Virus record (IMG/VR): IMGVR_UViG_3300036407_000016
Coordinates: 1-26,639 of that record
Length of the DNA: 26,639 bases
Strand: one strand, 5' to 3'
From: a virus
A program made the position numbers and the translations under genes. The notes under the pieces are model-generated. The model was not told where the DNA came from. It was given only the letters and a program-made list of their open reading frames with translations, and ran no database searches. How positions within the stretch are numbered: position 1 is the first letter of the stretch; every line of letters starts with the position of its first letter. Below, one piece after another: positions 15,208-21,036 of this stretch.

Positions 15208-16019
15208 TGGTCCGCGCCCTCTTCCTCATCGTCCTCGTCCTCGTCGTCATCGGTGAGGTCGGGATTGGTGCCGGGCGTGGGCGCCAACGGGGTCAGGAGT
15301 GGCGCATTGGCAACGGGCGGGGCATTAACAGGCAAGAGCGGCGTGCCTGCCAGCGCACCTAGCAGCTGGGTCAACGTGCCGCCCGCTTCGACCTCGGAGC
15401 GCTCCTTGAAGGCGTTCACTTCGACATGCTTGCCGACGAGCTCGAGGCGCTTGAGCCGATCGCTGAGTTTGAGCTTTTTCACACGTCCGATGTGGACCCG
15501 GTCCTCGCCGGCGCCCTCGAATAGCTCTTCGGTCTCAACACCGGCCACCAGGCCAGTGCGCCATGCCAGCGGCCACTCATGAATGGGCAACAAATTGCCC
15601 ATTTCGTCGTACAGATCCGCTAGATCCGCATCGAGCTCGTCACCCAGCCGGTCCAGCACCATATCGGCGTTCCAGCGGACCCGTTTGATGCGCTCTCGCT
15701 TGAGCTGGCGGATGCGCAACTGGATGTAGGGTTTCGTCAGTAGCTCGTAGCCGGTCTGGCGCGCGTTCTTCTCGCTGTAGCCCGCTCGGCGCGCGGCTTC
15801 TGCGGCGTTCAGCACCTCGACATAGTGCTCGCAGAACATCGCCTCTTTCTCGGTGAGCACCTTGTGGATGGTGTCACCGCTCTTGGCGCGGTTCTCGTCA
15901 GGCGCGATCGGCTCAATGCCCGCAACCACGGCTGGCTTGGCTTTGGCGCGTGGCTTGCGCTTGGCCGGGGCTTTCGCCTTAGCTGCGGGTTTGGTGGTGC
16001 CCTTGGGGGAGGTGGGCAT
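15204..16019 (-). CDS. terS: Terminase small subunit
   Basis: This 271-residue protein has a basic Lys/Ala/Pro-rich N-terminus (1-35). The Terminase_2-type core follows: LTEKEAMFCEHYVEVLNAAEAARRAGYSEKNARQTGYELL, whose HTH would recognise the packaging site on phage DNA, then YIQLRIRQLKRERIKR. The second half includes DRLGDELDADLADLYDEMG and LSDRLKRLELVGKHVEVNAF, as expected for ring-forming subunits. It ends in an Asp/Glu-rich tail. A good AGGAG precedes the ATG by 7 nt but lies in a hairpin. Confidence 0.88.
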   Translation of the reverse strand: MPTSPKGTTKPAAKAKAPAKRKPRAKAKPAVVAGIEPIAPDENRAKSGDTIHKVLTEKEAMFCEHYVEVLNAAEAARRAGYSEKNARQTGYELLTKPYIQLRIRQLKRERIKRVRWNADMVLDRLGDELDADLADLYDEMGNLLPIHEWPLAWRTGLVAGVETEELFEGAGEDRVHIGRVKKLKLSDRLKRLELVGKHVEVNAFKERSEVEAGGTLTQLLGALAGTPLLPVNAPPVANAPLLTPLAPTPGTNPDLTDDDEDEDDEEEGADQ

Positions 16020-16025
16020 GGCTGT

Positions 16026-16042
16026 GCTCCTGGGATAGGAGC
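16026..16042 (-). promoter_or_regulatory. Hairpin sequestering the terS ribosome site
   Basis: GCTCCT (16026-16031) pairs with AGGAGC (16037-16042) around GGGAT. In the minus-strand mRNA the AGGAG nearest the ATG at 16019 forms one arm, so it is hidden from the ribosome unless the 6-bp stem opens. This may set a low level of small subunit. Confidence 0.5.
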
Positions 16043-16065
16043 GCGTCCATGCGCTGTTAGCCTAG

Positions 16066-16114
16066 ATCATAGCATTTGCGGGGTTTCTATGCACGTGGCT
16101 CTGCATGTGCATAG
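16066..16114 (-). promoter_or_regulatory. Candidate promoter/dyad upstream of terS
   Basis: A perfect 8-bp inverted repeat, CTATGCAC (16087-16094) with GTGCATAG (16107-16114), lies in the 107-bp gap before terminase. Downstream in minus-strand sense is TATGAT (16071-16066), a good -10 with no strong -35. The dyad may be an activator or packaging-protein site, or a hairpin in the readthrough transcript. Confidence 0.3.
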
Positions 16115-16126
16115 TTTTCGACGTGG

Positions 16127-16429
16127 CTAGTGGGTGACGGGTGTTCGGTCCTGCACGATCACCTCGCCAAACGGCAGATTGAGCAGGGTCAGTGCTCTTG
16201 ATGATTGGCGCAGCTGGGTCGCGCGATTTTCGCAGAACTGTGCGCGCTGTTCGGCGATAGCCGCTTGTCGACAAAGCTCCGCAGCATCTTCCTCGGCCTT
16301 CTTGCGAAGTGCTACAGCGTCATCCTCGGCCTTCTTCCGCAGCATCTGGGCATGCTCCCGATGCGCTGAGGCGGCTTGCGTATCGTTGATTGCGGCCTGT
16401 TCGAGTTCGATAATGGCAGGTTCATGCAT
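16127..16429 (-). CDS. Coiled-coil phage protein
   Basis: From the ATG at 16429 this is a 100-residue protein with GGAGAA 6 nt upstream and an 8-nt overlap with the preceding gene. Residues 10-75 form one continuous coiled coil with an internal duplication, RKKAEDDAVAL followed by RKKAEEDAAEL. The C-terminal 25 residues (RALTLLNLPFGEVIVQDRTPVTH) look strand-like. It has no recognised family. It lies between replication-type and packaging genes. Confidence 0.7.
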   Translation of the reverse strand: MHEPAIIELEQAAINDTQAASAHREHAQMLRKKAEDDAVALRKKAEEDAAELCRQAAIAEQRAQFCENRATQLRQSSRALTLLNLPFGEVIVQDRTPVTH

Positions 16430-16790
16430 CGTGGGTTCTCCAGTCGGTTGCGAGCATATCCGCATGCGTAGGGCGCCATAGACGCTGGCCAGTGCGCGTG
16501 ATCATCATCAGCCCTTCCGGGCCGCAGATCACATGGCCGCTGCGCCAGGTGACGCGCGCGACCTTTTTGCCGTTCTTCGCAAGGAAAAGGGCGTGTTCGA
16601 AGCCCAGCCTGCCGCTTTGCTGATAATCGGCCTCAAACACGTGCTGGGGCAACCATGTTGCCATCTTGCCGTCGACGCAGACAACGTAACCCGGTTTATC
16701 CGGATTGCGGGTCTGCATGTCTACCGGGCCGGGCGCCTCGAAAGCGCGCGCCGACAGGAAACCGACGTATTCTTGGATGCGATCGTTCAT
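16422..16790 (-). CDS. DUF2829/Tad2-like protein, candidate anti-Thoeris
   Basis: From the ATG at 16790, which overlaps the preceding TGA as ATGA, this is a 122-residue protein. Residues 34-56 (GYVVCVDGKMATWLPQHVFEADY) match a module often seen in phage proteins before other small domains. Residues 63-118 resemble DUF2829: GFEHALFLAKNGKKVARVTW, a short strand region, then WRPTHADMLATDW. DUF2829 includes Tad2, which blocks Thoeris immunity by sequestering its cyclic ADP-ribose-type signal. The middle loop is shorter than in typical Tad2, so the ligand pocket may differ. The family link is good and the anti-defence function is inferred. Confidence 0.6.
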   Translation of the reverse strand: MNDRIQEYVGFLSARAFEAPGPVDMQTRNPDKPGYVVCVDGKMATWLPQHVFEADYQQSGRLGFEHALFLAKNGKKVARVTWRSGHVICGPEGLMMITRTGQRLWRPTHADMLATDWRTHDA

Positions 16791-17437
16791 GCGGTGAGCA
16801 ACTGCCTCGCCTGCTGAACTTGGGAAGTAGGGAACACCCAACCACCGTCCTTGTTCGTCATGGTCTTGCGATGATGGCTGACATCGCAGACTGCATTCCA
16901 AAGACCTTCATCAAGCAAGGCATGAACGAACGTTGTCGGGGATACTACATCTTGGGCTGGGTCCAATTCCCCAGTTTGGGGTAAGGGGTTATTGGATTGG
17001 TTTGGAATGGTAGGCGGAATCTGGTGCCGGTCCTTCCGTCGTGAGATTCCGGTGCTTGTTTCACGAGGACCGGCACCACGTTCCGCACCTTTTTCTATAT
17101 GTAGTGGGTCTGCCTTTTCGATCAGAGCTGGTTCGTCAGCTGCTGCTTTGTCGCCTGGCCACAGTGCCTTGTACTCATGGTTCTTCCACCGCTGCCCCTT
17201 GAAACCATGCTCGTTACGGTGGAGCCATCCCAAGGTTTCGGCGATCTCAAGGTGCTTGCGCACCGCACGCTCGCTCAAGCCCGTTGCCACTGCCAGTTGC
17301 TCTTGTGTCGGATAGCAACCACCTCCGACGGCGTTCATGTACAGAGCAAGGGTGAGCAACACGTGCCGGGTAGTAGGCTCTAGGTCAGACTTGATGATGG
17401 CGTGCTGCCATGTCCAGGTGCGCTTATCGTCGCTCAT
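16787..17437 (-). CDS. HTH replication-type protein
   Basis: This 216-residue protein has an N-terminal HTH_36-like winged helix: TRHVLLTLALYMNAVGGGCYPTQEQLAVATGLSERAVRKHLEIAETLGWLHR (about 22-74), then KGQRWKNHEYKALWP. This fold opens many phage replication initiators and lambda O-like proteins. A disordered linker (95-155) leads to a C-terminal helical segment TTFVHALLDEGLWNAVCD, with VFPTSQVQQARQLL at the end. No helicase or primase motif is present. Its place in the early leftward operon behind the Cro-like gene fits an origin-binding replication protein. No iterons were found within the gene by eye. Confidence 0.65.
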   Translation of the reverse strand: MSDDKRTWTWQHAIIKSDLEPTTRHVLLTLALYMNAVGGGCYPTQEQLAVATGLSERAVRKHLEIAETLGWLHRNEHGFKGQRWKNHEYKALWPGDKAAADEPALIEKADPLHIEKGAERGAGPRETSTGISRRKDRHQIPPTIPNQSNNPLPQTGELDPAQDVVSPTTFVHALLDEGLWNAVCDVSHHRKTMTNKDGGWVFPTSQVQQARQLLTA

Positions 17438-17853
17438 GAGGCAACGCCCATACTGACGCGCCGGCGTTGTTGGCGTCTGCTGTAGCGCTGCTCGTTGCGG
17501 CGCGCTTCGGCGTCCGTGAAGATGTTGGTGTGGCCCTTGCCCTGGTAGGGCTCAATGGTTGTCACAACGCGCGGGCTGTCGCCGAAGCGAACGACGTAGC
17601 CATTGCCTATGACACTCGGGCTGCCGCCATGCTGGAGCGCAATCCGAACGGCCTTGGACAAGATGCGCTCGCGAACCGCGTTGACGGTGAGGCCAGCTAA
17701 AGCGGTATGGGCCAGCGCAACAGCAAACGTGCGGCCGGTGTCATCCTCCATGCCGGGAACGATTACCTTGAGCACGCGTTGGCAATAACGGGTTACTGCG
17801 TGGTAGCTCACCATGTTCAGCGTGATCTCGCTAAGCGGATCGGGGAGCGACAT
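17434..17853 (-). CDS. Uncharacterised early phage protein
   Basis: This 139-residue protein has AGGG 7 nt before its ATG. It begins MSLPDPLSEITLNMVSYHAVTRYCQRVLKV. The HAVTRYCQRV helix is typical of a small group of alphaproteobacterial phage proteins of unknown function. The middle has VRFGDSPRVVTTIEPY, and the end is strongly basic (RRNEQRYSRRQQRRR), suggesting nucleic-acid contact. It lies 9 nt downstream of the Cro-like gene and overlaps the HTH gene by 4 nt. Confidence 0.7.
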   Translation of the reverse strand: MSLPDPLSEITLNMVSYHAVTRYCQRVLKVIVPGMEDDTGRTFAVALAHTALAGLTVNAVRERILSKAVRIALQHGGSPSVIGNGYVVRFGDSPRVVTTIEPYQGKGHTNIFTDAEARRNEQRYSRRQQRRRVSMGVAS

Positions 17854-17862
17854 GGCAATGCC

Positions 17863-18126
17863 CTACCCCGCAGCTGCTTCGAGGGCTTCGGAAGCGCTCT
17901 TGATTCCCCAGATCTCAGGCGGCGCCGTACAGCCCATCGCTTCAAGGGCGGTGGTCATAATCACATAGTAGTGGGAGGCTATGCGATGGCTGTACCGCCA
18001 GTTTGTCACGGTCTGCAGGGACTTTGCCTTGGTGAGATCTTGGACGGCCACATTCCCCCCCAACGCGTCGATAACGGCGTCAACGGTCGTCAGCTCGCGA
18101 ATTTGGCAATTGTCTTGGGTGCTCAT
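17863..18126 (-). CDS. Cro-like transcriptional regulator
   Basis: This 87-residue protein starts at the ATG at 18126 with GGATGG close upstream. Residues 14-63 read as a Cro/YdaS-type HTH: TVDAVIDALGGNVAVQDLTKAKSLQTVTNWRYSHRI, then YYVIMTTALEAMG and TAPPEIWG. Proteins with this ALGG..AV..LT....Q.V.NWR pattern are the small regulators facing phage repressors in alphaproteobacteria. It is divergent from the XRE repressor and heads the leftward operon. Its promoter (-35 TTGCGA, -10 TATGGT) has an operator in the spacer. It probably shuts down repressor synthesis during lytic growth. Confidence 0.75.
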   Translation of the reverse strand: MSTQDNCQIRELTTVDAVIDALGGNVAVQDLTKAKSLQTVTNWRYSHRIASHYYVIMTTALEAMGCTAPPEIWGIKSASEALEAAAG

Positions 18127-18153
18127 GGTGCCATCCATGTGGACTATGCTCGC

Positions 18154-18182
18154 ACCATAATCAAGAAATTCTTGTTTCGCAA
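18154..18182 (-). promoter_or_regulatory. Leftward early promoter
   Basis: TTGCGA (18182-18177) and TATGGT (18159-18154) are 17 nt apart. The palindrome 18162-18174 fills the spacer, so bound repressor would exclude RNA polymerase. The start point falls about 20 nt before the Cro-like ATG. The same design recurs at 18817-18845. Confidence 0.6.
18162..18174. promoter_or_regulatory. Operator 1 of the switch region
   Basis: CAAGAAATTCTTG has 6-bp perfect arms around a single central A. It is the reference copy for the six-site set and lies between the -35 and -10 of the leftward promoter. Confidence 0.65.
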
Positions 18183-18187
18183 TTGAC
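18178..18187. repeat. CGCAATTGAC element, copy 1
   Basis: This 10-bp element recurs exactly at 18841-18850. It holds TTGAC on the plus strand and TTGCG on the minus strand, so it provides overlapping -35 boxes for two opposite promoters. Confidence 0.65.
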
Positions 18188-18229
18188 AAGGAAGGCTTGT
18201 TGGTGCTGATAACCGCTGGACAATATATT
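18183..18229 (+). promoter_or_regulatory. Repressor promoter region
   Basis: TTGACA (18183-18188) is a perfect -35, with GATAAC (18208-18213) 19 nt later. A second option is TATATT (18224-18229), which would start transcription at or next to the repressor ATG at 18237 and give a leaderless message, as for lambda cI. No Shine-Dalgarno is visible before that ATG. Confidence 0.45.
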
Positions 18230-18233
18230 CTTG
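18221..18233. promoter_or_regulatory. Operator 2 of the switch region
   Basis: CAATATATTCTTG matches the palindrome at 11 of 13 positions and overlaps the TATATT box just before the repressor start. It is 59 bp from operator 1. Binding would give negative autoregulation. Confidence 0.5.
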
Positions 18234-18236
18234 TTC

Positions 18237-18554
18237 ATGGCGAGAGACGTGACCCGAGATCTTCCAGACACTTCCAATCGCGCGATCGGCGAGAGGCTTG
18301 CGAGCATCCGCCAGGCGCGTGGGTGGTCGCAGGCTTACGCAGCCCAGTTGATCGGGGTCAGCCCACAGCGCTGGGGTAACTGGGAACGCGGCTTGAACGC
18401 TCCACCGCCTGACCTTCTGGGCAAGCTCTGGCAGCTCACCGGCGCAACGTCGGACTATCTGTTGTTTGGCCGCCTGGACGGCATGCCATTCGAACTGGCC
18501 CAGGCTGTTAGCCGGCCCAGCGTGACTGCGAAAAGCGGCACAACTGGGCGCTAA
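18237..18554 (+). CDS. XRE-family phage repressor, short form
   Basis: From the ATG at 18237 this is a 105-residue protein; a TTG two codons upstream is possible but is part of operator 2. Residues 17-78 are a typical XRE HTH: IGERLASIRQARGWSQAYAAQLIGVSPQRWGNWERG, then PPPDLLGKLWQLTGATSDYLLFG. Only about 25 residues follow. There is no LexA-like peptidase or other dimerisation domain, so RecA-driven self-cleavage is not expected. It faces the Cro-like gene across operators 1 and 2 and is the best candidate for the lysogeny repressor. Some such short proteins are accessory regulators instead. Confidence 0.75.
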   Translation: MARDVTRDLPDTSNRAIGERLASIRQARGWSQAYAAQLIGVSPQRWGNWERGLNAPPPDLLGKLWQLTGATSDYLLFGRLDGMPFELAQAVSRPSVTAKSGTTGR

Positions 18555-18568
18555 CGTCGCCTAAAACA

Positions 18569-18590
18569 AACCCGGCCTAAGCGCCGGGTT
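18569..18590. terminator. Bidirectional terminator between convergent genes
   Basis: AACCCGGC (18569-18576) pairs perfectly with GCCGGGTT (18583-18590) around a 6-nt loop. In minus-strand sense it is followed by TTTGTTTTAG, and in plus-strand sense by CTTCCTTCTC. The TAG stop of the 18577-18774 gene lies in the loop. It would end both the repressor transcript and the opposing one. Confidence 0.75.
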
Positions 18591-18774
18591 CTTCCTTCTC
18601 AACTACGCGCAGGGAGTGCATGCGAGCTTTTCGCCGAGGCTCTGCCATTTCTGCCACGTATTTCTTGGCATACTCCAGCACCTGGATCGCTTCCTCCGGG
18701 TCCTCAGGCAGGCTCGGGATGATGCCGTGCGCCTGACGTTGTATCCAAAGATCCTTATCCCAATCCGCAGCCAT
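18577..18774 (-). CDS. Small acidic protein in the switch region
   Basis: From the ATG at 18774 this is a 65-residue protein with a perfect GGAGG 5 nt upstream; the longer frame to 18813 would start inside the proposed promoter leader. It begins MAADWDKDLWIQRQAHGI and continues with a helix EEAIQVLEYAKKYVAEMAEPRRKAR. No family is recognised. It has its own operator-controlled promoter, which places it under the same repressor as the two arms. It could be an early regulator or host-takeover peptide. Confidence 0.65.
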   Translation of the reverse strand: MAADWDKDLWIQRQAHGIIPSLPEDPEEAIQVLEYAKKYVAEMAEPRRKARMHSLRVVEKEEPGA

Positions 18775-18816
18775 AAATTCCTCCGAGCCCCACCGCTCTG
18801 GTTTAACACGCAATCC

Positions 18817-18845
18817 ACAGTAACAAGATATTCTTTAGTCCGCAA
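18817..18845 (-). promoter_or_regulatory. Promoter of the 18577-18774 gene
   Basis: TTGCGG (18845-18840) and TACTGT (18822-18817) are 17 nt apart, with an operator copy in the spacer. Spacing and operator offset nearly copy the leftward promoter at 18154-18182. Confidence 0.5.
18824..18836. promoter_or_regulatory. Operator 3 of the switch region
   Basis: CAAGATATTCTTT matches the palindrome at 11 of 13 positions. It is 31 bp, about three helical turns, from operator 4, which favours cooperative binding on one DNA face. Confidence 0.55.
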
Positions 18846-18850
18846 TTGAC
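18841..18850. repeat. CGCAATTGAC element, copy 2
   Basis: Exact copy of 18178-18187, again holding overlapping -35 boxes on both strands and placed between two operators. Confidence 0.65.
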
Positions 18851-18872
18851 GAAACAAGAATTTCTTTATACG
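18846..18872 (+). promoter_or_regulatory. Rightward early promoter
   Basis: TTGACG (18846-18851) and TATACG (18867-18872) flank operator 4. The 15-nt spacing is shorter than ideal, so the exact -10 is uncertain. It is the only promoter-like sequence ahead of the plus-strand operon that begins at 18932. Confidence 0.45.
18855..18867. promoter_or_regulatory. Operator 4 of the switch region
   Basis: CAAGAATTTCTTT matches the reverse form of the palindrome at 12 of 13 positions and sits within the rightward promoter. Confidence 0.6.
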
Positions 18873-18931
18873 GTCTTCTCATTGAGCGTCGGGCTTTGTT
18901 CCCGTTGCGTTCACTATGAGGGGATTTAGGA

Positions 18932-19168
18932 ATGTTTTCAAGCGACTTAGGAATAAATGCCTCTCGCGGGCAGCGCCATGAACATGTTGCCATGTTTGTC
19001 GAACGGCGCGTGGGGGTTGATCGCACTATTCCATTGATACTCGGCATCGCGGTCGCGCTTTGCTTCCTCCTTGCGTTGGCGTCTCTGGTCTTTTCCGAGG
19101 CAGATGCAATGGCTCAGTGTCAGGCTCAGCACTCCTTCGCAACGTGTCACGTTGCTGTGGTGGGCTGA
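18932..19168 (+). CDS. Small membrane protein, first gene of rightward operon
   Basis: This 78-residue protein has GAGGGG 8 nt before its ATG. It has one hydrophobic segment (about residues 33-55, IPLILGIAVALCFLLALASLVF), then a C-terminal CQAQHSFATCH. Short phage proteins ending in a C....HSF.TC motif are common and uncharacterised. A start at Met21 is possible but lacks a ribosome site. Function unknown. Confidence 0.65.
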   Translation: MFSSDLGINASRGQRHEHVAMFVERRVGVDRTIPLILGIAVALCFLLALASLVFSEADAMAQCQAQHSFATCHVAVVG

Positions 19169-19170
19169 AC

Positions 19171-19398
19171 ATGGCTCAGGTTTTCGCATTTCCGAAAATT
19201 AAACAGATCAACGACTCCGCAGCACCATCGGTTGCGACTCCCCGTGAGGACCTCGCAGCCCAGCGCCAGATGGTTGCCGCGGCGATGAATACCTGGATGC
19301 AGGGCAGGCCACTCACTCAGCGCGAGCAGCGCATCATCGATACGGTCGTCGACACGAACTACTTCGGCCAGCTCGGCCGCCTCGCGATGGGGAACTGA
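19171..19398 (+). CDS. Uncharacterised small protein
   Basis: Starting 2 nt after the preceding stop, this 75-residue protein begins MAQVFAFPKIKQINDS. A disordered stretch is followed by a helical AAMNTWMQGRPLTQREQRIIDTVVDTNYFGQLGRLAMG. No family is recognised. A longer upstream reading would overlap the membrane gene and is rejected. Confidence 0.65.
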   Translation: MAQVFAFPKIKQINDSAAPSVATPREDLAAQRQMVAAAMNTWMQGRPLTQREQRIIDTVVDTNYFGQLGRLAMGN

Positions 19399-19401
19399 GC
19401 C

Positions 19402-19767
19402 ATGCCAGAAATGATCAACAAAGATGGCACCGCTGTTGCCGACCAGGCCGAGGCCCTGCTTGGCATGCTCACCAGCCCTGACGCTTTCACCTCCTGCTTC
19501 GGCAGAGCGATGGCAGCGGACCTCGCTTCGGCAGAGGAAACGTTCGTCGACAAGGAACTCGAGCGCGGTACCCCAATCTCGATCATCATGACCGTGATGG
19601 TGGATGTGCATGTGCAGGCAATGGCTTCCTTAGCCGGGCAGATGCTGTCGAGGGCTGGGCACGAGAAGATCCACCAGATCATCAAGGATCGGATGGATCA
19701 GACCTTTCTGGCTCACGCCGCACGCTGTGATGACGAGATCGCGGCCTTGGATGCCGATACCGAATAG
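19402..19767 (+). CDS. Uncharacterised helical protein
   Basis: This 121-residue protein starts 3 nt after the previous stop. It is predicted to be almost all helix (VADQAEALLGMLTSPDAFTSCFGRAMAADLASAEETFV, and VDVHVQAMASLAGQMLSRAGHEKIHQIIKDRM). The His-rich helices have no clear metal motif. Function unknown; position in the early operon suggests a regulatory or host-interaction role. Confidence 0.7.
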   Translation: MPEMINKDGTAVADQAEALLGMLTSPDAFTSCFGRAMAADLASAEETFVDKELERGTPISIIMTVMVDVHVQAMASLAGQMLSRAGHEKIHQIIKDRMDQTFLAHAARCDDEIAALDADTE

Positions 19768-19831
19768 GCCGGGCACGTCCCCCGCTCGGCCTTGGCCGGG
19801 TCCGGCGTCTGCCTCAACCAGGCGCCGGACC
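19767..19831 (+). promoter_or_regulatory. Two consecutive hairpins in an operon gap
   Basis: GGCCGGGC (19767-19774) pairs with GCTCGGCC (19784-19791) with one G-U pair. Then GGTCCGGCG (19799-19807) pairs perfectly with CGCCGGACC (19823-19831). They fill most of the 90-nt gap before the gene at 19858, the largest gap in this operon. There is no T-run, so attenuation, processing or antitermination control is more likely than simple termination. Confidence 0.45.
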
Positions 19832-19857
19832 TTCCACTTCCAGAAGGAGATCAATCG

Positions 19858-20331
19858 ATGTCTGAAACAAACGCCAGCCAGGCAACTAACCCCAGTGACG
19901 ATGGCACCGGCCGGTTCACGCGGCTTCTCAAGAGTACCGACGAAGCGTTGGCCGCTGCCGGAAAGGGCGACGTTCAAGCGCAGCCTTCGGAAGAGGCCCC
20001 ACCCAAAGCGAAGCAAAGTATCACCATCGTAGCGGCTGAGAGCAACACCCCGGAAGGGCTGGCGCTGTCAGCTGTCGAGCGCGTCCTAGCGCAGATCGGT
20101 GCTGAAACCTCGCCCATTGTGAAGCGGGCCGCGATCCGCAGGCTGCAGCATGAGCAGGCGATCAAAGAGGTCAAGACGGAGCTCAACGAGCTGGCCGCGC
20201 GCGAGGCTCTGCTGGATCAGTACATCGAGGCAGCCAAGCAGAACATTTCCGACCAGCGCGATGATCTGATCGAAGACCTCATGGTACTTGAAGAAGGGGT
20301 GAATGCTGTCACCCAGAAGCGCTCCGCATGA
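19858..20331 (+). CDS. Uncharacterised coiled-coil protein
   Basis: From the ATG at 19858 (AAGGAG 8 nt upstream) this is a 157-residue protein. The first 65 residues are polar and Pro/Ala-rich, probably disordered. Residues 68-95 and 100-150 form helices with a coiled-coil pattern (IKEVKTELNELAAREALLDQYIEAAKQNI). No family is known. It overlaps the next gene by 4 nt. Confidence 0.7.
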   Translation: MSETNASQATNPSDDGTGRFTRLLKSTDEALAAAGKGDVQAQPSEEAPPKAKQSITIVAAESNTPEGLALSAVERVLAQIGAETSPIVKRAAIRRLQHEQAIKEVKTELNELAAREALLDQYIEAAKQNISDQRDDLIEDLMVLEEGVNAVTQKRSA

Positions 20332-20732
20332 TCGTGCGCGGCACTGGTGTGTACGAGTGGTACTGGGGCGCGGGCGAGCAGCCTGCGCTCTTCCACGGTC
20401 CATACCCCAGCGGCGACCTTGCATCTGCAGGCGCGCGTTCTGACCATGACGGCGACTTCACCATCGTCGAGGCCGATCGGCATATCCCGACCGTGCAGGG
20501 CGTTTTTAATGCCGACGGCATTTTCGCGCGGTTTCGGCGGGTCAATGGCCCGCTCTGGATGCGGCGGCCTAAGCATAAACAGGTGACGCTGACGCGTCTG
20601 GAGAAAGCCGAGCTCGTCGGCAAGCTCGAGGACACGCTCGACCGCTGGGTGCGCAAGCACGGCTTGGACGATCACACCACCCTCCGCCACATCCGCAAAC
20701 GCGACTATTTCCCAAACCGTCCCAGAGGCTAG
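20328..20732 (+). CDS. Uncharacterised phage protein
   Basis: This 134-residue protein overlaps the preceding stop as ATGA. The N-terminal half is Gly/Tyr/Trp-rich (VYEWYWGAGEQPALFHGPYPSGD). The second half has LWMRRPKHKQVTLTRLEKAELVGKLEDTLDRWVRKHGLDD, basic and helical. It could bind nucleic acid, but no family is recognised. Confidence 0.7.
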   Translation: MIVRGTGVYEWYWGAGEQPALFHGPYPSGDLASAGARSDHDGDFTIVEADRHIPTVQGVFNADGIFARFRRVNGPLWMRRPKHKQVTLTRLEKAELVGKLEDTLDRWVRKHGLDDHTTLRHIRKRDYFPNRPRG

Positions 20733-20736
20733 CGCT

Positions 20737-21036
20737 ATGACCATCGAGCCTATCGCCCCCACCGCCGCCCACGCTGCACTGGCATTGGAAGAGGCCCAGC
20801 GTCTCACGGGCGATAACCCCGCCCGTTACCGCATGGTCGCCATGGGCGCCATGATGCGCGCCTTTCCTCACGTCCAGGCAATGCAGCTGGGGGAAGTGCT
20901 CTCGATCGCGAACGCCAAGCGGGCGAATGCTGCTGTCCGCAAATGCCGTGAAAGCTCCAACTGGTGGAACGAGGCGCGGGTCGAAGAAGTCACCGGCGCA
21001 TTGGTGGCTGAACGCTATGGGGAGCGTGCCCAGTGA
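20737..21036 (+). CDS. Uncharacterised phage protein
   Basis: This 99-residue protein has AGAGG 8 nt before its ATG and ends overlapping the methyltransferase start (GTGA). It is mostly helical (HAALALEEAQRLTGDNPARYRMVAMGAMMRAFPH) with a Trp-Trp pair in SSNWWNEARVEEV. No family is recognised. Coupling suggests coordinate expression with the methyltransferase. Confidence 0.65.
   Translation: MTIEPIAPTAAHAALALEEAQRLTGDNPARYRMVAMGAMMRAFPHVQAMQLGEVLSIANAKRANAAVRKCRESSNWWNEARVEEVTGALVAERYGERAQ

Noticed and set aside
14494-15582. Plus-strand open frame of 362 codons
   Set aside because: Antisense to both terminase genes; includes a poly-Ser run that mirrors the Asp/Glu-rich tail of TerS.
18162-18174. 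LexA box
   Set aside because: The palindrome does not fit the alphaproteobacterial LexA pattern GTTC-N7-GTTC; repetition at phage promoters favours a phage operator.
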